Shown: positions 10,480 to 19,632 of the stretch, piece by piece | Position numbering within the stretch: the first letter of the stretch is position 1 | Layout of the letters: each line of letters starts with the position of its first letter | DNA from: Vreelandella aquamarina | GTDB taxonomy: Bacteria; Pseudomonadota; Gammaproteobacteria; Pseudomonadales; Halomonadaceae | Length of the DNA: 64,000 nucleotides | Direction of reading: 5' to 3' | NCBI RefSeq assembly: GCF_900110265.1 | Contig: NZ_FODB01000010.1 | Location: forward strand, 1 to 64,000 | The notes under the pieces: model-generated | What the model saw: only the letters and a program-made list of their open reading frames with translations | The model's database searches: none | Told to the model about the DNA's origin: nothing | Made by a program: the position numbers and the translations under genes

Positions 10480-11718
10480 TTATACCTTTTTGAACAGCAG
10501 GGAGCCGTTAGTGCCACCAAACCCGAACGAGTTGGAGAGCGCGATATCAATACGCATATCCCGCGCGGTATGGGGTACGTAGTCGAGGTTGCAGCCCTCC
10601 TGGGGGTTATCCAGGTTGATGGTGGGCGGGGCGACCTGGTCACGGATTGCTAGAATGCTGAATACCGCCTCTACCGCACCGGCGGCACCCAATAGGTGGC
10701 CAATCATCGACTTGGTTGAGCTAACGGCCACCTGCTGGGCCGCACTGCCCAACACTTTTTCAATAGCGCGACTTTCAGCCAAATCGCCGGCAGCAGTTGA
10801 TGTGCCATGGGCGTTGATATACTGCACGTCTGCCGGATCAATAGCGGCATCTTTAATCGCATTGCGCATGGAGAGTGCGGCACCGCGACCATCCTCGGGC
10901 GGAGCGGTCATATGGTAGGCGTCATCACTCATACCAAAGCCAGCCAGCTCCGCGTAGATAGTGGCGCCACGGGCTTTCGCATGCTCGTACTCTTCTAGCA
11001 CCAGCACCCCTGCACCATCAGACAGCACAAAGCCATCGCGGTCGGCATCCCAAGGACGGCTCGCTGCTTGCGGGTCATCGTTGCGCGTTGAGAGCGCGCG
11101 CGCGGCAGAGAAGCCACCCAAACCTAATGGTGTGGTGGCCATTTCTGCGCCGCCACAAATCATGACATCCGCATCGCCGTAGGCGATGGTGCGAGCGCTG
11201 TAGCCAATATTATGGGTACCGGTGGTGCAAGCCGTGGTAATCGCAATATTCGGCCCTTTAAAGCCATGCTGGATCGCCATGTTGCCGGAAATCATATTGA
11301 TAATAGAACCAGGCACAAAAAACGGTGATACCCGACGTGCACCGCCTTTATTGAGCGCATTATGGTTATGCTCAATCATTGGCAGCCCGCCAATTCCAGA
11401 GCCAATCGCCACGCCGATTCGCTCAGCATTCTCCTCTGTGCACTCTATCCCTGAATCCTGTACCGCCTGAGCACCGGCAGCCATGCCGTACTGAATGAAC
11501 AGATCCATTTTGCGAGCGTCTTTGGGGTTCAGGTAAGGGCTGATATCAAAATTCTTTACCGAACCGCCAAACCGCGTATTGAAGCCACTGGTATCAAAGT
11601 GCTCAATAGGCGCTATGCCGCTTTTACCGGCGACAATGTTCGCCCACGACTCATTGACACTATTGCCCACTGGGGTCACCAGGCCTAACCCAGTTACCAC
11701 TACCCTTCTTCGCGCCAT
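10480..11718 (-). CDS. fabF: Beta-ketoacyl-ACP synthase II
   Basis: A 412-residue condensing enzyme that extends acyl-ACP by two carbons from malonyl-ACP and controls temperature-dependent unsaturated fatty acid content. The Cys-His-His triad is visible: [22 protein letters not shown] and [15 protein letters not shown]. The ATG at 11718 has GGAGGAAA upstream and gives the normal [18 protein letters not shown] start; an in-frame extension of 15 codons does not look native. A terminator separates it from acpP, so it probably has its own promoter as well as read-through. Confidence 0.97.
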   Translation of the reverse strand: MARRRVVVTGLGLVTPVGNSVNESWANIVAGKSGIAPIEHFDTSGFNTRFGGSVKNFDISPYLNPKDARKMDLFIQYGMAAGAQAVQDSGIECTEENAERIGVAIGSGIGGLPMIEHNHNALNKGGARRVSPFFVPGSIINMISGNMAIQHGFKGPNIAITTACTTGTHNIGYSARTIAYGDADVMICGGAEMATTPLGLGGFSAARALSTRNDDPQAASRPWDADRDGFVLSDGAGVLVLEEYEHAKARGATIYAELAGFGMSDDAYHMTAPPEDGRGAALSMRNAIKDAAIDPADVQYINAHGTSTAAGDLAESRAIEKVLGSAAQQVAVSSTKSMIGHLLGAAGAVEAVFSILAIRDQVAPPTINLDNPQEGCNLDYVPHTARDMRIDIALSNSFGFGGTNGSLLFKKV

Positions 11719-11785
11719 CAGTTTCCTCCAGGCATCCATGGTGACACGACCCATCTGGGTCATTTGCTGCAGAAGTTTGGTGACT

Positions 11786-11791
11786 AGTATA
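11786..11791 (-). promoter_or_regulatory. Candidate -10 element of a fabF promoter
   Basis: TATACT on the minus strand lies about 70 bp upstream of fabF and downstream of the acpP terminator. No good -35 lies 16-18 bp upstream (the 17-bp position reads TGAATA). A separate fabF promoter is expected from the terminator, but this assignment is weak. Confidence 0.3.
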
Positions 11792-11829
11792 ACGGAGATT
11801 GAACGTTATATTCATTGTGAGCGTAAAGC

Positions 11830-11862
11830 AAAAAAGCCGCCCCATATCAGGACGGCTTTTTT
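11830..11862 (-). terminator. Intrinsic terminator between acpP and fabF
   Basis: AAAAAAGCCG (11830-11839) pairs with CGGCTTTTTT (11853-11862) around a 13-nt loop. On the minus strand the stem ends in a U-run, which is the right arrangement to end acpP transcripts 50 nt after the stop. The A/T-rich stem also allows function in the other direction. It likely makes acpP, needed in great excess, partly independent of fabF. Confidence 0.8.
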
Positions 11863-11912
11863 AAGACGGATGGGTGAGCACCCCACCCTGGTTCACAGCA
11901 TCGACCGCGCCC

Positions 11913-12146
11913 TTACTGGTGGGCGTTTACGTAGTCGATGGCTTCTTGAACCGTGGTGATTTTTTCAGCTTCTTCGTCAGGAATTTCAGTATCGAACTCC
12001 TCTTCCAAAGCCATCACCAGTTCAACGGTGTCCAGAGAGTCGGCACCCAAGTCTTCAGTGAAAGAAGAGCTATTCTGGATGTCTTCTTCTTTAACGTTCA
12101 GGCGCTCTGCCACAACTTTCTTAACGCGCTCTTCAATAGTACTCAT
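11913..12146 (-). CDS. acpP: Acyl carrier protein
   Basis: A 77-residue acidic protein that carries growing acyl chains on a phosphopantetheine arm. The attachment serine is Ser37 in [19 protein letters not shown], the invariant DSL motif. The start [18 protein letters not shown] is that of the family. It lies between fabG and fabF as in most gammaproteobacteria, followed by its own terminator and preceded by a 124-nt gap that probably holds a promoter. Confidence 0.98.
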   Translation of the reverse strand: MSTIEERVKKVVAERLNVKEEDIQNSSSFTEDLGADSLDTVELVMALEEEFDTEIPDEEAEKITTVQEAIDYVNAHQ

Positions 12147-12200
12147 CAACGTACTCCAGTCATTCACATTAGCTGTTAGAGATAACCAGCTATTTGGAAA

Positions 12201-12220
12201 CCGCAAGCCAAAAGCTGCGG
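12201..12220. other. Small hairpin in the fabG-acpP gap
   Basis: CCGCA-A-GC and GC-TGCGG form a 7-bp stem with one bulged base and a 5-nt loop. On the minus strand it follows fabG and is followed by TTTCC. It could be a weak terminator or a leader element of acpP; neither is certain. Confidence 0.3.
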
Positions 12221-12270
12221 GGTAGTTTATAGACGCCCTTAAGTTGACGCAACCGCCAAGCCTAAGGCCA

Positions 12271-13014
12271 TCAACGCATATTCATACCGCCGTTCACGTG
12301 CAGCGTTTCACCAGTGATATAGCCTGCGGCATCGCTGGTTAAAAAGCCAACCGCTGCGGCGATCTCTTCCGGCCCACCTAAGCGTGCCAGCGGAATCTGC
12401 TTTAGCAGCATTTCATGCTGGGCTTCAGGCAGCGCTTCGGTCATGTCGGTGGCGATAAAACCAGGCGCAACGGCGTTTACGGTAATGGCACGGGAAGCAA
12501 CCTCTCGCGCCAACGCCCGGCTAAAGCCTTCCATACCTGCCTTAGCAGCAGCGTAGTTAGTTTGGCCCAGGTTGCCCATGGTTGCCACTACAGAGCTGAT
12601 CGATACAATCCGCCCGAAACGCGCCTTGGTCATGCCACGAAGACACGCTTTGCTGACGCGATATACAGATTTGAGGTTGGTATCCATGACGGAATCCCAC
12701 TCCTCCTCTTTCATCCGCATCAGGAGGTTATCACGAGTGATACCCGCATTGTTAACCAAAATAGTCGGGGCGCCAAAACGCTCGCCAATGGTTTTCAGGA
12801 CCTCATCGATGCTCGCTTGGTCCGTCACGTTCAGGCACATACCAGCGCCTTCAACCCCGTTAGCTTTCAGGTCGGCATCGATTTTTTCTGCGCCAGATTT
12901 GCTGGTCGCTGTGCCGATGACAATACGCCCTTGGCGGCCCAGTTCATGGGCGATAGCGCGACCAATGCCGCGGCTCGCACCGGTCACCAAGGCAACTCGT
13001 TTTTCTTGCGTCAT
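12271..13014 (-). CDS. fabG: 3-oxoacyl-ACP reductase
   Basis: A 247-residue short-chain dehydrogenase that reduces 3-oxoacyl-ACP with NADPH in each elongation cycle. The cofactor loop is [24 protein letters not shown] is the structural motif, and the catalytic Ser-Tyr-Lys set lies in [11 protein letters not shown] and [32 protein letters not shown] is the usual PG motif. GGAAGGAAA precedes the ATG. It is between fabD and acpP. Confidence 0.97.
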   Translation of the reverse strand: MTQEKRVALVTGASRGIGRAIAHELGRQGRIVIGTATSKSGAEKIDADLKANGVEGAGMCLNVTDQASIDEVLKTIGERFGAPTILVNNAGITRDNLLMRMKEEEWDSVMDTNLKSVYRVSKACLRGMTKARFGRIVSISSVVATMGNLGQTNYAAAKAGMEGFSRALAREVASRAITVNAVAPGFIATDMTEALPEAQHEMLLKQIPLARLGGPEEIAAAVGFLTSDAAGYITGETLHVNGGMNMR

Positions 13015-13066
13015 AACACGTTTCCTTCCACTGAACTAAGCAAGGGTAGCTGAAAATAGCCGTTTA

Positions 13067-14026
13067 TCACGCACTACCTGCTAATGTTTCTCGCGCAAGC
13101 TCAAGCGCTGCATCCAAGCTATCGGGGTCATTCACCGCTAGCCCCTTGGCACCGCGCACAATACGTTTATTAAGACCTGTCAGCACTTTGCCTGGGCCAC
13201 ACTCAATGAAGACATTAGCACCTTGCTCAGACATTGCTTCAACGCAGGAGGACCAACGTACTGGCTGGTAGAGCTGCTCAATTAAACGAGTGCGCAGCGT
13301 ATCAACATCTGCATGCGCCTGGCCATCGACGTTCTGAATAACAGTATAGCGAGGGGCACGTAGCTCAATCGCCTGCATCGCTTCGGCAAGACGCTCAGCA
13401 GCAGGTCGCATCAGCGCGCAGTGAGAAGGAACAGACACAGGGAGGGCAAGTGCGCGCTTAGCGCCCGCTTCTTGGCAAGCAGCAATGGCACGCTCAACGG
13501 CTGCTTTGCTACCAGCAATGACGACCTGACCCGGGGAGTTATAGTTAACTGCAGAAACGACATCGCCCTGGGCAGCGCTTGTGCAAGCGGCTTCCACCGC
13601 GCTGTCATCAAGCCCAAGAATGGCGGCCATTCCGCCTTCACCAGCAGGTACAGCTTCTTGCATTGCCTCTCCGCGCAGGCGCACCAGCTGGACACCCTCT
13701 GCAAAGCCCATCACGCCCGCACAGACCATAGCGCTATACTCACCCAGGCTATGGCCCGCCATCACGCTGGGGCGAGGGCCTTCCAGCTCCTGCCAGACGC
13801 GCCAGATGGCAACGCTTGATGTCAGCAGCGCAGGCTGCGTGCAAGCCGTGGAATTCAACGCTTCTTCCGGCCCTTCTTGGACTACTTTCCATAAATCGTA
13901 GCCCAGCGCGTCAGACGCTTCCTCAAATGTCGTTCCCACCACACTGTAGCGCTCGGCTAGCTCTCGCAGCATTCCAAGCTGCTGAGAGCCTTGCCCGGGA
14001 AAAATGAGGGCAAGGGGTTGAGACAT
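13067..14026 (-). CDS. fabD: Malonyl-CoA-ACP transacylase
   Basis: A 319-residue acyltransferase that loads malonyl groups onto ACP. The substrate loop FPGQGSQQLGM is at the N-terminus. The nucleophile serine is in MAGHSLGEYSAMVCAG and the catalytic histidine in SVPSHCALMRP. I set the start at the ATG at 14026, which has AAAGGTGA before it; a 48-codon upstream extension has no family counterpart. A 156-bp gap to plsX leaves room for a promoter; within it CGATAG/CTATCG (14067-14084) forms a small hairpin. Confidence 0.96.
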   Translation of the reverse strand: MSQPLALIFPGQGSQQLGMLRELAERYSVVGTTFEEASDALGYDLWKVVQEGPEEALNSTACTQPALLTSSVAIWRVWQELEGPRPSVMAGHSLGEYSAMVCAGVMGFAEGVQLVRLRGEAMQEAVPAGEGGMAAILGLDDSAVEAACTSAAQGDVVSAVNYNSPGQVVIAGSKAAVERAIAACQEAGAKRALALPVSVPSHCALMRPAAERLAEAMQAIELRAPRYTVIQNVDGQAHADVDTLRTRLIEQLYQPVRWSSCVEAMSEQGANVFIECGPGKVLTGLNKRIVRGAKGLAVNDPDSLDAALELARETLAGSA

Positions 14027-14182
14027 GTCGTTCACCTTTGCTCTTGTAGGCATTTGCTCAGTTGAGCGATAGGCGTGGCTATCGGCCCCGTTATAAAACG
14101 GCTGTTGGCACATCCTACTGCCGCCGATAACCCGCAAAAGTCGTGCAACGCATTGCTGTAACCCACTCATCTGCCCACTGAG

Positions 14183-15205
14183 CTAAGCCCAGTGTTTGGC
14201 AAGCTGAGTAGGCAAGTCATGTTCTACTTCCTGCAGCGCTCGCTGAATAGCATAGTAGAACCCATCTGCACGGGCGCCACCATGGCTTTTCACCACAATA
14301 CGTTTTAACCCAAGTAGGCTTGCGCCATTATAACGAACGGGGTCAAGCTCCTGCTTTAGCCGCTTCAGCACAGGTTTGGCCAGTAAACTTGCTAAGCGCC
14401 CGCATAGGCGTGACTCAAACGCCATCTGCACACGCTCCACCAGCATACGGGTCAAACCTTCACTCGCCTTGAGCACCACGTTACCAACAAAGCCATCGCA
14501 GACCATGACATCAATATCGCCCTGGAAGATGTCACCACCTTCGGCATACCCCTGATAAGCAAAACTTAATGTGGTAGCGCGCTCACGCAGCAGCCGGTCA
14601 GCCTCTCGCACCGTCGCACTGCCCTTGGTCGCTTCCGCGCCAACATTCAATAGCGCGACTCGAGGGCAATTAATACCATCCATACATTGCGCCATTGCCG
14701 CACCCATCATGGCAAAATCCACTAGCCGTGATGCGGGCGAATCCACATTTGCACCTAAATCCAGCAAATAGCAGCGACGACCACCCCGTGCAGGAATCGC
14801 CGTACTGATAGCAGGTCTGGAAAAGTCTGGCAGCATACCAAGCTCACGCCTTGCAAGCGCAACTAGCGCACCTGTGTTTCCTGCACTAACACCCGCTGCG
14901 GCATAACCTTGTGCCACATAACGCAACATATGCACCATGCTGGTCTTACCCCCAGAGCGTAACGCCCAGGCAGCAGAAGCATCTTGTGACACAGTATCAG
15001 GCGCATCGCAGACGACTAAACGTGACGCTGCCGCAGCCAAGGGCTGCGGCAAGCGCGAAAGCTCAGCGACAACACGCTGACGCGGGCCAAACAGAGCGAG
15101 CTCTAGGTCAGGACGTTCAATTACTGCCCTTGCAGAGCCTTCTATGATGACACGAGGGCCTTGGTCACCCCCCATGACATCAATCGCTAGGCGCAATGCA
15201 CCCAC
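14183..15205 (-). CDS. plsX: Phosphate acyltransferase
   Basis: A 340-residue peripheral membrane enzyme that converts acyl-ACP to acyl-phosphate, the donor for PlsY in phospholipid synthesis. The N-terminal LAIDVMGGDQGPRVIIEGS motif is diagnostic. Other matches are AGVSAGNTGALVALARRELG and VMVCDGFVGNVVLKASEG. The start is a GTG at 15205 (a TTG three codons in is possible). It sits 31 nt after rpmF, the standard yceD-rpmF-plsX-fabD order. Confidence 0.95.
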   Translation of the reverse strand: MGALRLAIDVMGGDQGPRVIIEGSARAVIERPDLELALFGPRQRVVAELSRLPQPLAAAASRLVVCDAPDTVSQDASAAWALRSGGKTSMVHMLRYVAQGYAAAGVSAGNTGALVALARRELGMLPDFSRPAISTAIPARGGRRCYLLDLGANVDSPASRLVDFAMMGAAMAQCMDGINCPRVALLNVGAEATKGSATVREADRLLRERATTLSFAYQGYAEGGDIFQGDIDVMVCDGFVGNVVLKASEGLTRMLVERVQMAFESRLCGRLASLLAKPVLKRLKQELDPVRYNGASLLGLKRIVVKSHGGARADGFYYAIQRALQEVEHDLPTQLAKHWA

Positions 15206-15236
15206 TCTGTTTCGCCACTCGTTAGAGAGTTAAGGA

Positions 15237-15407
15237 TTAAACCTCAACTACCTTACGACCACGGTAGAAACCATCCGGAGAAACGTGGTGACGCAGGTGA
15301 GTGGTACCGGTTTCTTTGTCCTGGGAAAGAGTCGGTGCGCTCAACGCATCGTGGCTACGACGCATGCCGCGCTTGGAACGAGTTTTACGGTTCTGTTGAA
15401 CTGCCAT
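15237..15407 (-). CDS. rpmF: 50S ribosomal protein L32
   Basis: A 56-residue basic protein beginning [20 protein letters not shown], the L32 N-terminus, and ending [17 protein letters not shown]. It has no zinc-ribbon cysteines, as in the gammaproteobacterial cysteine-free type. It lies between yceD and plsX, so ribosome and lipid genes share a transcript. Its small size makes it easy to miss in automated searches. Confidence 0.97.
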   Translation of the reverse strand: MAVQQNRKTRSKRGMRRSHDALSAPTLSQDKETGTTHLRHHVSPDGFYRGRKVVEV

Positions 15408-15443
15408 GGGTGTTTACTCCAAGGTATGTAGGGTAAGTGATGC

Positions 15444-15992
15444 TTACTTTTTGCCTTTCAAAGCGCCACTGCTTTTCAAAGCATTGAGCACCGCGAAAGG
15501 ATTCTTGGCTGAAGCGGATTCATCCGCCGCGCCTTCGGTCTTGCTGACCAGCTGCTCCGCCGAGACATGGCATTCGGTCTCATCGTGATAGACCACCTGC
15601 GGCAGGCTGAGGATTAATTCATCCTCAACTACCGTCAGCAAGTCCAGCTGTTCATTTTCCACCAGCACCGGCTCATGACTGGCAGGCAGCTCGGCCGCCA
15701 AGGCTTCGTCGGTAATCATTCCAAGCAGGAAGTCACTGGAAACGTCTTGGCTAAGCGGCACCATACAGCGGCGACAAGGCAGCGCCAGGGTCGCTTGCAA
15801 ATGGCCACGAATTTCGCGACGGCCTTGGGCATCTACACCAAACCCAAGCACGACGTGACAGTCGCCGGTTTGGTCACCCGCTTCTTCAGCGAGGCGGGGC
15901 AGCTTATTCAGCGCCACTAAGCCTTCAAGTCGTTCGCGGCGGGCTGCAAGCTTATAAGGCTCAACCCGGCTGGGGAGTTGTGAGGTCAACAT
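15444..15992 (-). CDS. yceD: DUF177 protein, YceD (large ribosomal subunit accumulation protein)
   Basis: A 182-residue protein of the DUF177 family linked to 23S rRNA accumulation. It shows the paired cysteines LPCRRCMVPLSQDVSSDFLL, the acidic LLTVVEDELILSLPQVVYH and the final NPFAVLNALK signature that lies ahead of L32 in most bacteria. The ATG at 15992 gives MLTSQLPSRVEPYKLAARRE, the family start. An AGGAGG lies 27 nt upstream and is positioned instead for an 8-codon mini-ORF whose stop overlaps this ATG. An in-frame ATG at 16037 lacks a ribosome site. Confidence 0.92.
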   Translation of the reverse strand: MLTSQLPSRVEPYKLAARRERLEGLVALNKLPRLAEEAGDQTGDCHVVLGFGVDAQGRREIRGHLQATLALPCRRCMVPLSQDVSSDFLLGMITDEALAAELPASHEPVLVENEQLDLLTVVEDELILSLPQVVYHDETECHVSAEQLVSKTEGAADESASAKNPFAVLNALKSSGALKGKK

Positions 15993-16012
15993 AGGCGCGC
16001 AATGATAGGCAC
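15986..16012 (-). CDS. Possible 8-codon leader mini-ORF overlapping the yceD start
   Basis: On the minus strand AGGAGG-GCGA is followed by GTG and reads MPIIARLC then TGA. The TGA lies four bases after the first base of the yceD ATG, so a terminating ribosome would be placed at the yceD start. The ribosome site is the strongest near yceD and is out of frame with it. Translation is inferred; no homology can be tested on 8 codons. Confidence 0.3.
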   Translation of the reverse strand: MPIIARLC

Positions 16013-16151
16013 TCGCCCTCCTGGTGTCAAAGCTCATGGCATAATTCTTATCGGTTTATCGATGAAAACAGCGTCAATAGGCATGCCGCTGGGCTTTCGC
16101 TACACTCATTGCCAGTACATATTGCGCCATTCAGGCCACAAGGAGACGATA

Positions 16152-16754
16152 GTGCCGCAAACGCAAAACGCCCCTCTTGTGCTCGCCTCCAGCTCGCGCT
16201 TCCGCCAAGCGCTGCTGGACAGGCTACACCTGCCCTACCAATGCTACTCGCCCGATATTGACGAAACGCCACTTCCAGACGAGTCACCAAAGGCACTCGT
16301 TCACCGCCTAGCATTGAGCAAGGCTAATGCCGTCGCGGAACGTTTCCCCAATCACTGCATTATTGGTTCTGATCAGATTGCTCTGTTTGAAGGGGATATT
16401 CTCGGCAAACCCCATACTACGGAGCGGGCCTGCGCTCACTTAGCCCGCTTCTCAGGCCAACGAGTCACTTTTTTAACTGGCCTGGCCTTATTAGACACGC
16501 GCCACCAGCGCCATCAGGTCCATATCGAACCGTTTGACGTGGTGTTCCGCACGCTGAGCGAGCGGGAGATTGAGCGCTACGTAGCAATAGAGCAGCCACT
16601 GGATAGCGCCGGCAGTTTTCGCATGGAAGGCTTAGGCATTGCTCTGTTTGAGCGCTTAGAGGGGCGTGACCCCAATGCGCTGATCGGTCTGCCGCTGATT
16701 GCCTTGTGCGACATGCTTCGCCAAGCAGGCATGAACCCGCTTGGCGATGCCTAA
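16152..16754 (+). CDS. Maf-family nucleotide pyrophosphatase (YceF type)
   Basis: A 200-residue Maf-like house-cleaning pyrophosphatase. PLVLASSSRFRQALLDRL is the Maf start, SPDIDETPLPDESP the active-site loop, ALSKANAVAERF the lysine helix and IIGSDQIALFEG the catalytic aspartate. The SSSRFRQ... and FRMEGLGIALFERLEGRDPN segments place it with YceF, which acts on m7GTP, rather than with the dTTP/UTP enzyme YhdE. I chose the GTG at 16152 because AAGGAG lies six bases upstream; longer in-frame starts have no ribosome site. It diverges from yceD as in E. coli. Confidence 0.93.
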   Translation: MPQTQNAPLVLASSSRFRQALLDRLHLPYQCYSPDIDETPLPDESPKALVHRLALSKANAVAERFPNHCIIGSDQIALFEGDILGKPHTTERACAHLARFSGQRVTFLTGLALLDTRHQRHQVHIEPFDVVFRTLSEREIERYVAIEQPLDSAGSFRMEGLGIALFERLEGRDPNALIGLPLIALCDMLRQAGMNPLGDA

Positions 16755-16756
16755 TG

Positions 16757-17872
16757 CTACTGCGCCTGAAACTTTATAGGCGCATGACTACTGTGCAAGC
16801 CAAGCACTTCCGCTGCGGCCTGGGTAAAACGCCGCGTTAGGCGCTCAAAGGGATCCAGGCGGGGCGTATAGTTCTCCCATGATGCCTCACCCACCTGAGC
16901 ACGCGCCACCTGTTCAAGGCTTGCCAACTCATCGACCAGCCCCAAGCCAAGCGCCTGCTCACCGCTCCAGATCAGCCCGGAAAAGATCTCCGGGCTATCA
17001 CTCAAACGATCACCACGCCCAGCCTGTACATCATTGATGAACTGCTCATGAGTTTGAGTGAGCACGCTCTGCCAGAAACGAGCCACCTCCTCATCCAAGG
17101 GCTGGAATGGATCTAAAAACGCCTTGTTCTCGCCTGCAGTCATCACCCGCCGCTCGACGCCCAGCTCATCAATAGCTTCTTGAAAGCCAAAACCGGCATA
17201 GATCACCCCAATGGAGCCCACCAAGCTGGCGGGAGATGCCACTATCTCATCCGCCGCAGCGGCAATATAGTACGCCCCGCTGGCACCGATATCCTCGATC
17301 ACGGCAATAATCGGCTTATCTCCCTGCTCACGCAGCCGCATAACCTCCGAGTAAATACGCTGCGACTGCACTGGGCTTCCACCAGGGCTATCAATATGCA
17401 GCACCACTGCCGACGCGCTTTGACTCTCCCAAGCCCGGTTTAACCCTTGAATAATACGCTCAGCATTAGCGGGCGAATCGCTGGCGATCACGCCATGCAC
17501 TTCCACCAATGCAAGATGTTGCTGCGCAGGCACCACGGCTGACGGCTCGGCTAAAAACACGCGATATAACGTAACCGTGAGTGATACCAGCACTAGCGCC
17601 AGCAGCATCAGCCGAAAAAACAGCTTCCAACGGCGTGTTCTACGCTGCTCGGTCAAGACGCCACCAATCCAGCGATCCATCATTTCAAGCTGCGCTAGGC
17701 GCTGACGCTCTCTGAGTATTTCCGCATCGTCATCCTGCCCACCTGGCAACGGAGACTCTTGTGCCTTGGTGGAGACATCCGGCCCCTGGGTCCAGCGATC
17801 ATGAACACCACGCTGATCTTCACCTTGAGAAGCCTCTTCACTGTCACCACCGCGCTGCTGCTCATCACTCAT
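16757..17872 (-). CDS. Inner-membrane signal peptide peptidase, S49 (SppA/SohB type)
   Basis: A 371-residue serine protease with a hydrophilic N-terminal region of about 80 residues and one transmembrane helix (LFFRLMLLALVLVSLTVTLY, about residues 85-105). A periplasmic S49 domain follows. The nucleophile serine is in EDIGASGAYYIAAAADEI and the general-base lysine in TAGENKAFLDPF. It is the single-domain form, about half the length of E. coli SppA. Its role is probably degradation of leftover signal peptides. Only 2 nt separate its stop from the maf stop on the other strand. Confidence 0.93.
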   Translation of the reverse strand: MSDEQQRGGDSEEASQGEDQRGVHDRWTQGPDVSTKAQESPLPGGQDDDAEILRERQRLAQLEMMDRWIGGVLTEQRRTRRWKLFFRLMLLALVLVSLTVTLYRVFLAEPSAVVPAQQHLALVEVHGVIASDSPANAERIIQGLNRAWESQSASAVVLHIDSPGGSPVQSQRIYSEVMRLREQGDKPIIAVIEDIGASGAYYIAAAADEIVASPASLVGSIGVIYAGFGFQEAIDELGVERRVMTAGENKAFLDPFQPLDEEVARFWQSVLTQTHEQFINDVQAGRGDRLSDSPEIFSGLIWSGEQALGLGLVDELASLEQVARAQVGEASWENYTPRLDPFERLTRRFTQAAAEVLGLHSSHAPIKFQAQ

Positions 17873-17904
17873 CGTCAGCTCCTACTCTTCGTTTAAGGAC
17901 GCCC

Positions 17905-18558
17905 TTATGCATGACGCAGCCAGTCAAATAGCGACGGCACGTCTTCAGCGACCCACACCGGCTGGCTAGCGGCTAGCCGAGCGGGAGTATGCACTCCGTA
18001 AGTTACGCCCACCCGATCCATACCGATAGCACGCGCCATTTCAAGATCATACTCAGTATCGCCCACCATTACCGCTCGCTCTGCTGGAACCTGAAGCTCA
18101 GCCAAAATCTCTAGCAGCATTTGCGGGTGGGGCTTAGAGCGCGTTTCGTCAGCAGTCCGGCTAGTGTGGAACAGCCCCCCGCTACCTGTTTCATTAAAAA
18201 CCCGATCAAGCCCACGACGGCTCTTACCCGTCGCCACCGCAAGCCGCTGCTGGGGCCGCTCTCTCAGCCTTGCCAACTGCGCTTCAACCCCATCAAAAAA
18301 GGGCATAGGCGTAGTGTCACCATGAACAAAGTGATGGGAATAGCGCTGGCGCAAGCGCTCCGCCTGCTCTGGCTCAATGCCTGGGCAGAGTTTGGCAATC
18401 GCCTCAGGAAGACCCAGCCCAATAATGTCTTCAATGGCGCTGACTTCAAGCTCACCCCATTCAGCGTCTGCCGCTGCTGCTTGCATACAGGAAACAATCT
18501 TCGGCACAGAATCCATGAGTGTGCCGTCCCAATCGAAAATAATTAGCTCATAGCGCAT
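17905..18558 (-). CDS. HAD-superfamily phosphatase (phosphoglycolate phosphatase-like)
   Basis: A 217-residue HAD subfamily IA hydrolase. Motif I is IIFDWDGTLMDS with the nucleophile aspartate. Motif II is VATGKSRRGL, motif III the KPHPQML lysine, and motif IV MVGDTEYDLEMARA. The helical cap lies between motifs I and II. Neighbours sppA and rluC give the same rluC-HAD-sppA order seen in Pseudomonas. The natural substrate cannot be read from sequence. Confidence 0.9.
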   Translation of the reverse strand: MRYELIIFDWDGTLMDSVPKIVSCMQAAAADAEWGELEVSAIEDIIGLGLPEAIAKLCPGIEPEQAERLRQRYSHHFVHGDTTPMPFFDGVEAQLARLRERPQQRLAVATGKSRRGLDRVFNETGSGGLFHTSRTADETRSKPHPQMLLEILAELQVPAERAVMVGDTEYDLEMARAIGMDRVGVTYGVHTPARLAASQPVWVAEDVPSLFDWLRHA

Positions 18559-18570
18559 AACAGTTCTCTT

Positions 18571-19512
18571 TTATTGACGTGCGCGCTTGAGCGTCTCTTC
18601 AAGCGCCTCCGGAAGCGGCGCTTTTACCGTCACCGGCCTGCCATTGCCAGGCTCGGGGAATGTTAACGAGCGTGCATGGAGGAAAAGTCGCCCCAACCCC
18701 AGCTGCTTGGTTAACAAGCCGCTCTCACGAGTAGCGTACTTATCATCCCCCAGCAGCGCATGGCCAGCATGGGCTGCGTGCACACGAATCTGGTGTGTGC
18801 GCCCCGTAACGGGCTCAGCCTCAATTAACGTGACCTTTTCAAAGGTTTCCACTACAGAGAAGTGGGTGCGCGACACTTTACCGTTGGGATCTACCCGCAC
18901 GCGCCGTTCGCCGTTACCTGCATCAAAACGGTCCAACCGAGCACTTTCATAAGTTTTACGGGCCGGCCAGCGCCCGGCCACCAGCGCCAAGTAGCGCTTA
19001 TCCATGCCGTGCTTTTTCAACGCCTCATTAAGGGTTACCAGCGCATCGCGAGACTTGGCGAGCAGCAAACAACCTGAGGTATCACGATCCAGGCGGTGCA
19101 CTAACTCCAGGAACGTTAGGTCGTCCCGCACTTGGCGCAACGCCTCGATGAGACCAATCTTAACGCCACTGCCACCATGGACTGCTAAGCCTGACGGCTT
19201 ATTCAGCACCATCCAGTCGGGCCCTTCCATAATGACGCTGCCGACAAGCAGGTCGCGCAGATTATCGCTCACCTCTTTCACCGCCTCTTTAGGCGCTAGG
19301 CGCAGTGGCGGAACACGTACTAAATCGCCCGCTTGCAGGCGATAATCCACTTTTACCCGTTTCTTATTGACCCGAACCTCACCCTTACGCACGATGCGGT
19401 AGATCAATGCACGAGGTGCACCTTTTAGCCGGGTCATTAAAAAATTATCGATTCGCTGACCCGCTTGTTCCGGGGCGATATCCACCCACTGTACTTCACG
19501 CCCTTCGGACAT
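18571..19512 (-). CDS. rluC: 23S rRNA pseudouridine synthase RluC
   Basis: A 313-residue enzyme that isomerises uridines 955, 2504 and 2580 (E. coli numbering) of 23S rRNA. An N-terminal S4 RNA-binding domain (QRIDNFLMTRLKGAPRALIY, then VRVNKKRVKVDYRL) precedes the catalytic domain with ELVHRLDRDTSGCLLLAKS, where the aspartate is essential. RTHQIRVHAAHAGHALLGDD is the usual RluA-family motif. It lies divergent from rne, the gene order that characterises rluC in gammaproteobacteria. Confidence 0.95.
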   Translation of the reverse strand: MSEGREVQWVDIAPEQAGQRIDNFLMTRLKGAPRALIYRIVRKGEVRVNKKRVKVDYRLQAGDLVRVPPLRLAPKEAVKEVSDNLRDLLVGSVIMEGPDWMVLNKPSGLAVHGGSGVKIGLIEALRQVRDDLTFLELVHRLDRDTSGCLLLAKSRDALVTLNEALKKHGMDKRYLALVAGRWPARKTYESARLDRFDAGNGERRVRVDPNGKVSRTHFSVVETFEKVTLIEAEPVTGRTHQIRVHAAHAGHALLGDDKYATRESGLLTKQLGLGRLFLHARSLTFPEPGNGRPVTVKAPLPEALEETLKRARQ

Positions 19513-19591
19513 TGCCGCGCACTCCTGGTGACATTCTTTAACGTCAGGCTAAAAACGGCATTCTAACGTAGACCCACCGGCATTGCGTCAA

Positions 19592-19620
19592 TTGCTGGTG
19601 GTTGTCTTTACTGTTATATT
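19592..19620 (+). promoter_or_regulatory. Candidate sigma-70 promoter for rne
   Basis: TTGCTG (19592-19597), a 17-bp spacer and TATATT (19615-19620) form a good sigma-70 pair. A second -10-like TATAAT at 19669-19674 lacks a matching -35. Transcription would start near 19627. Confidence 0.5.
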
Positions 19621-19632
19621 CCAAAGCGCTCA

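Noticed and set aside
15993-16037. Longer yceD start at 16037
   Set aside because: No ribosome site precedes it and the extra residues do not fit the family N-terminus, although the frame is open.
16741-16770. A terminator between convergent maf and the S49 peptidase gene
   Set aside because: Only 2 nt separate the stops and no hairpin is visible; the transcripts probably overlap.
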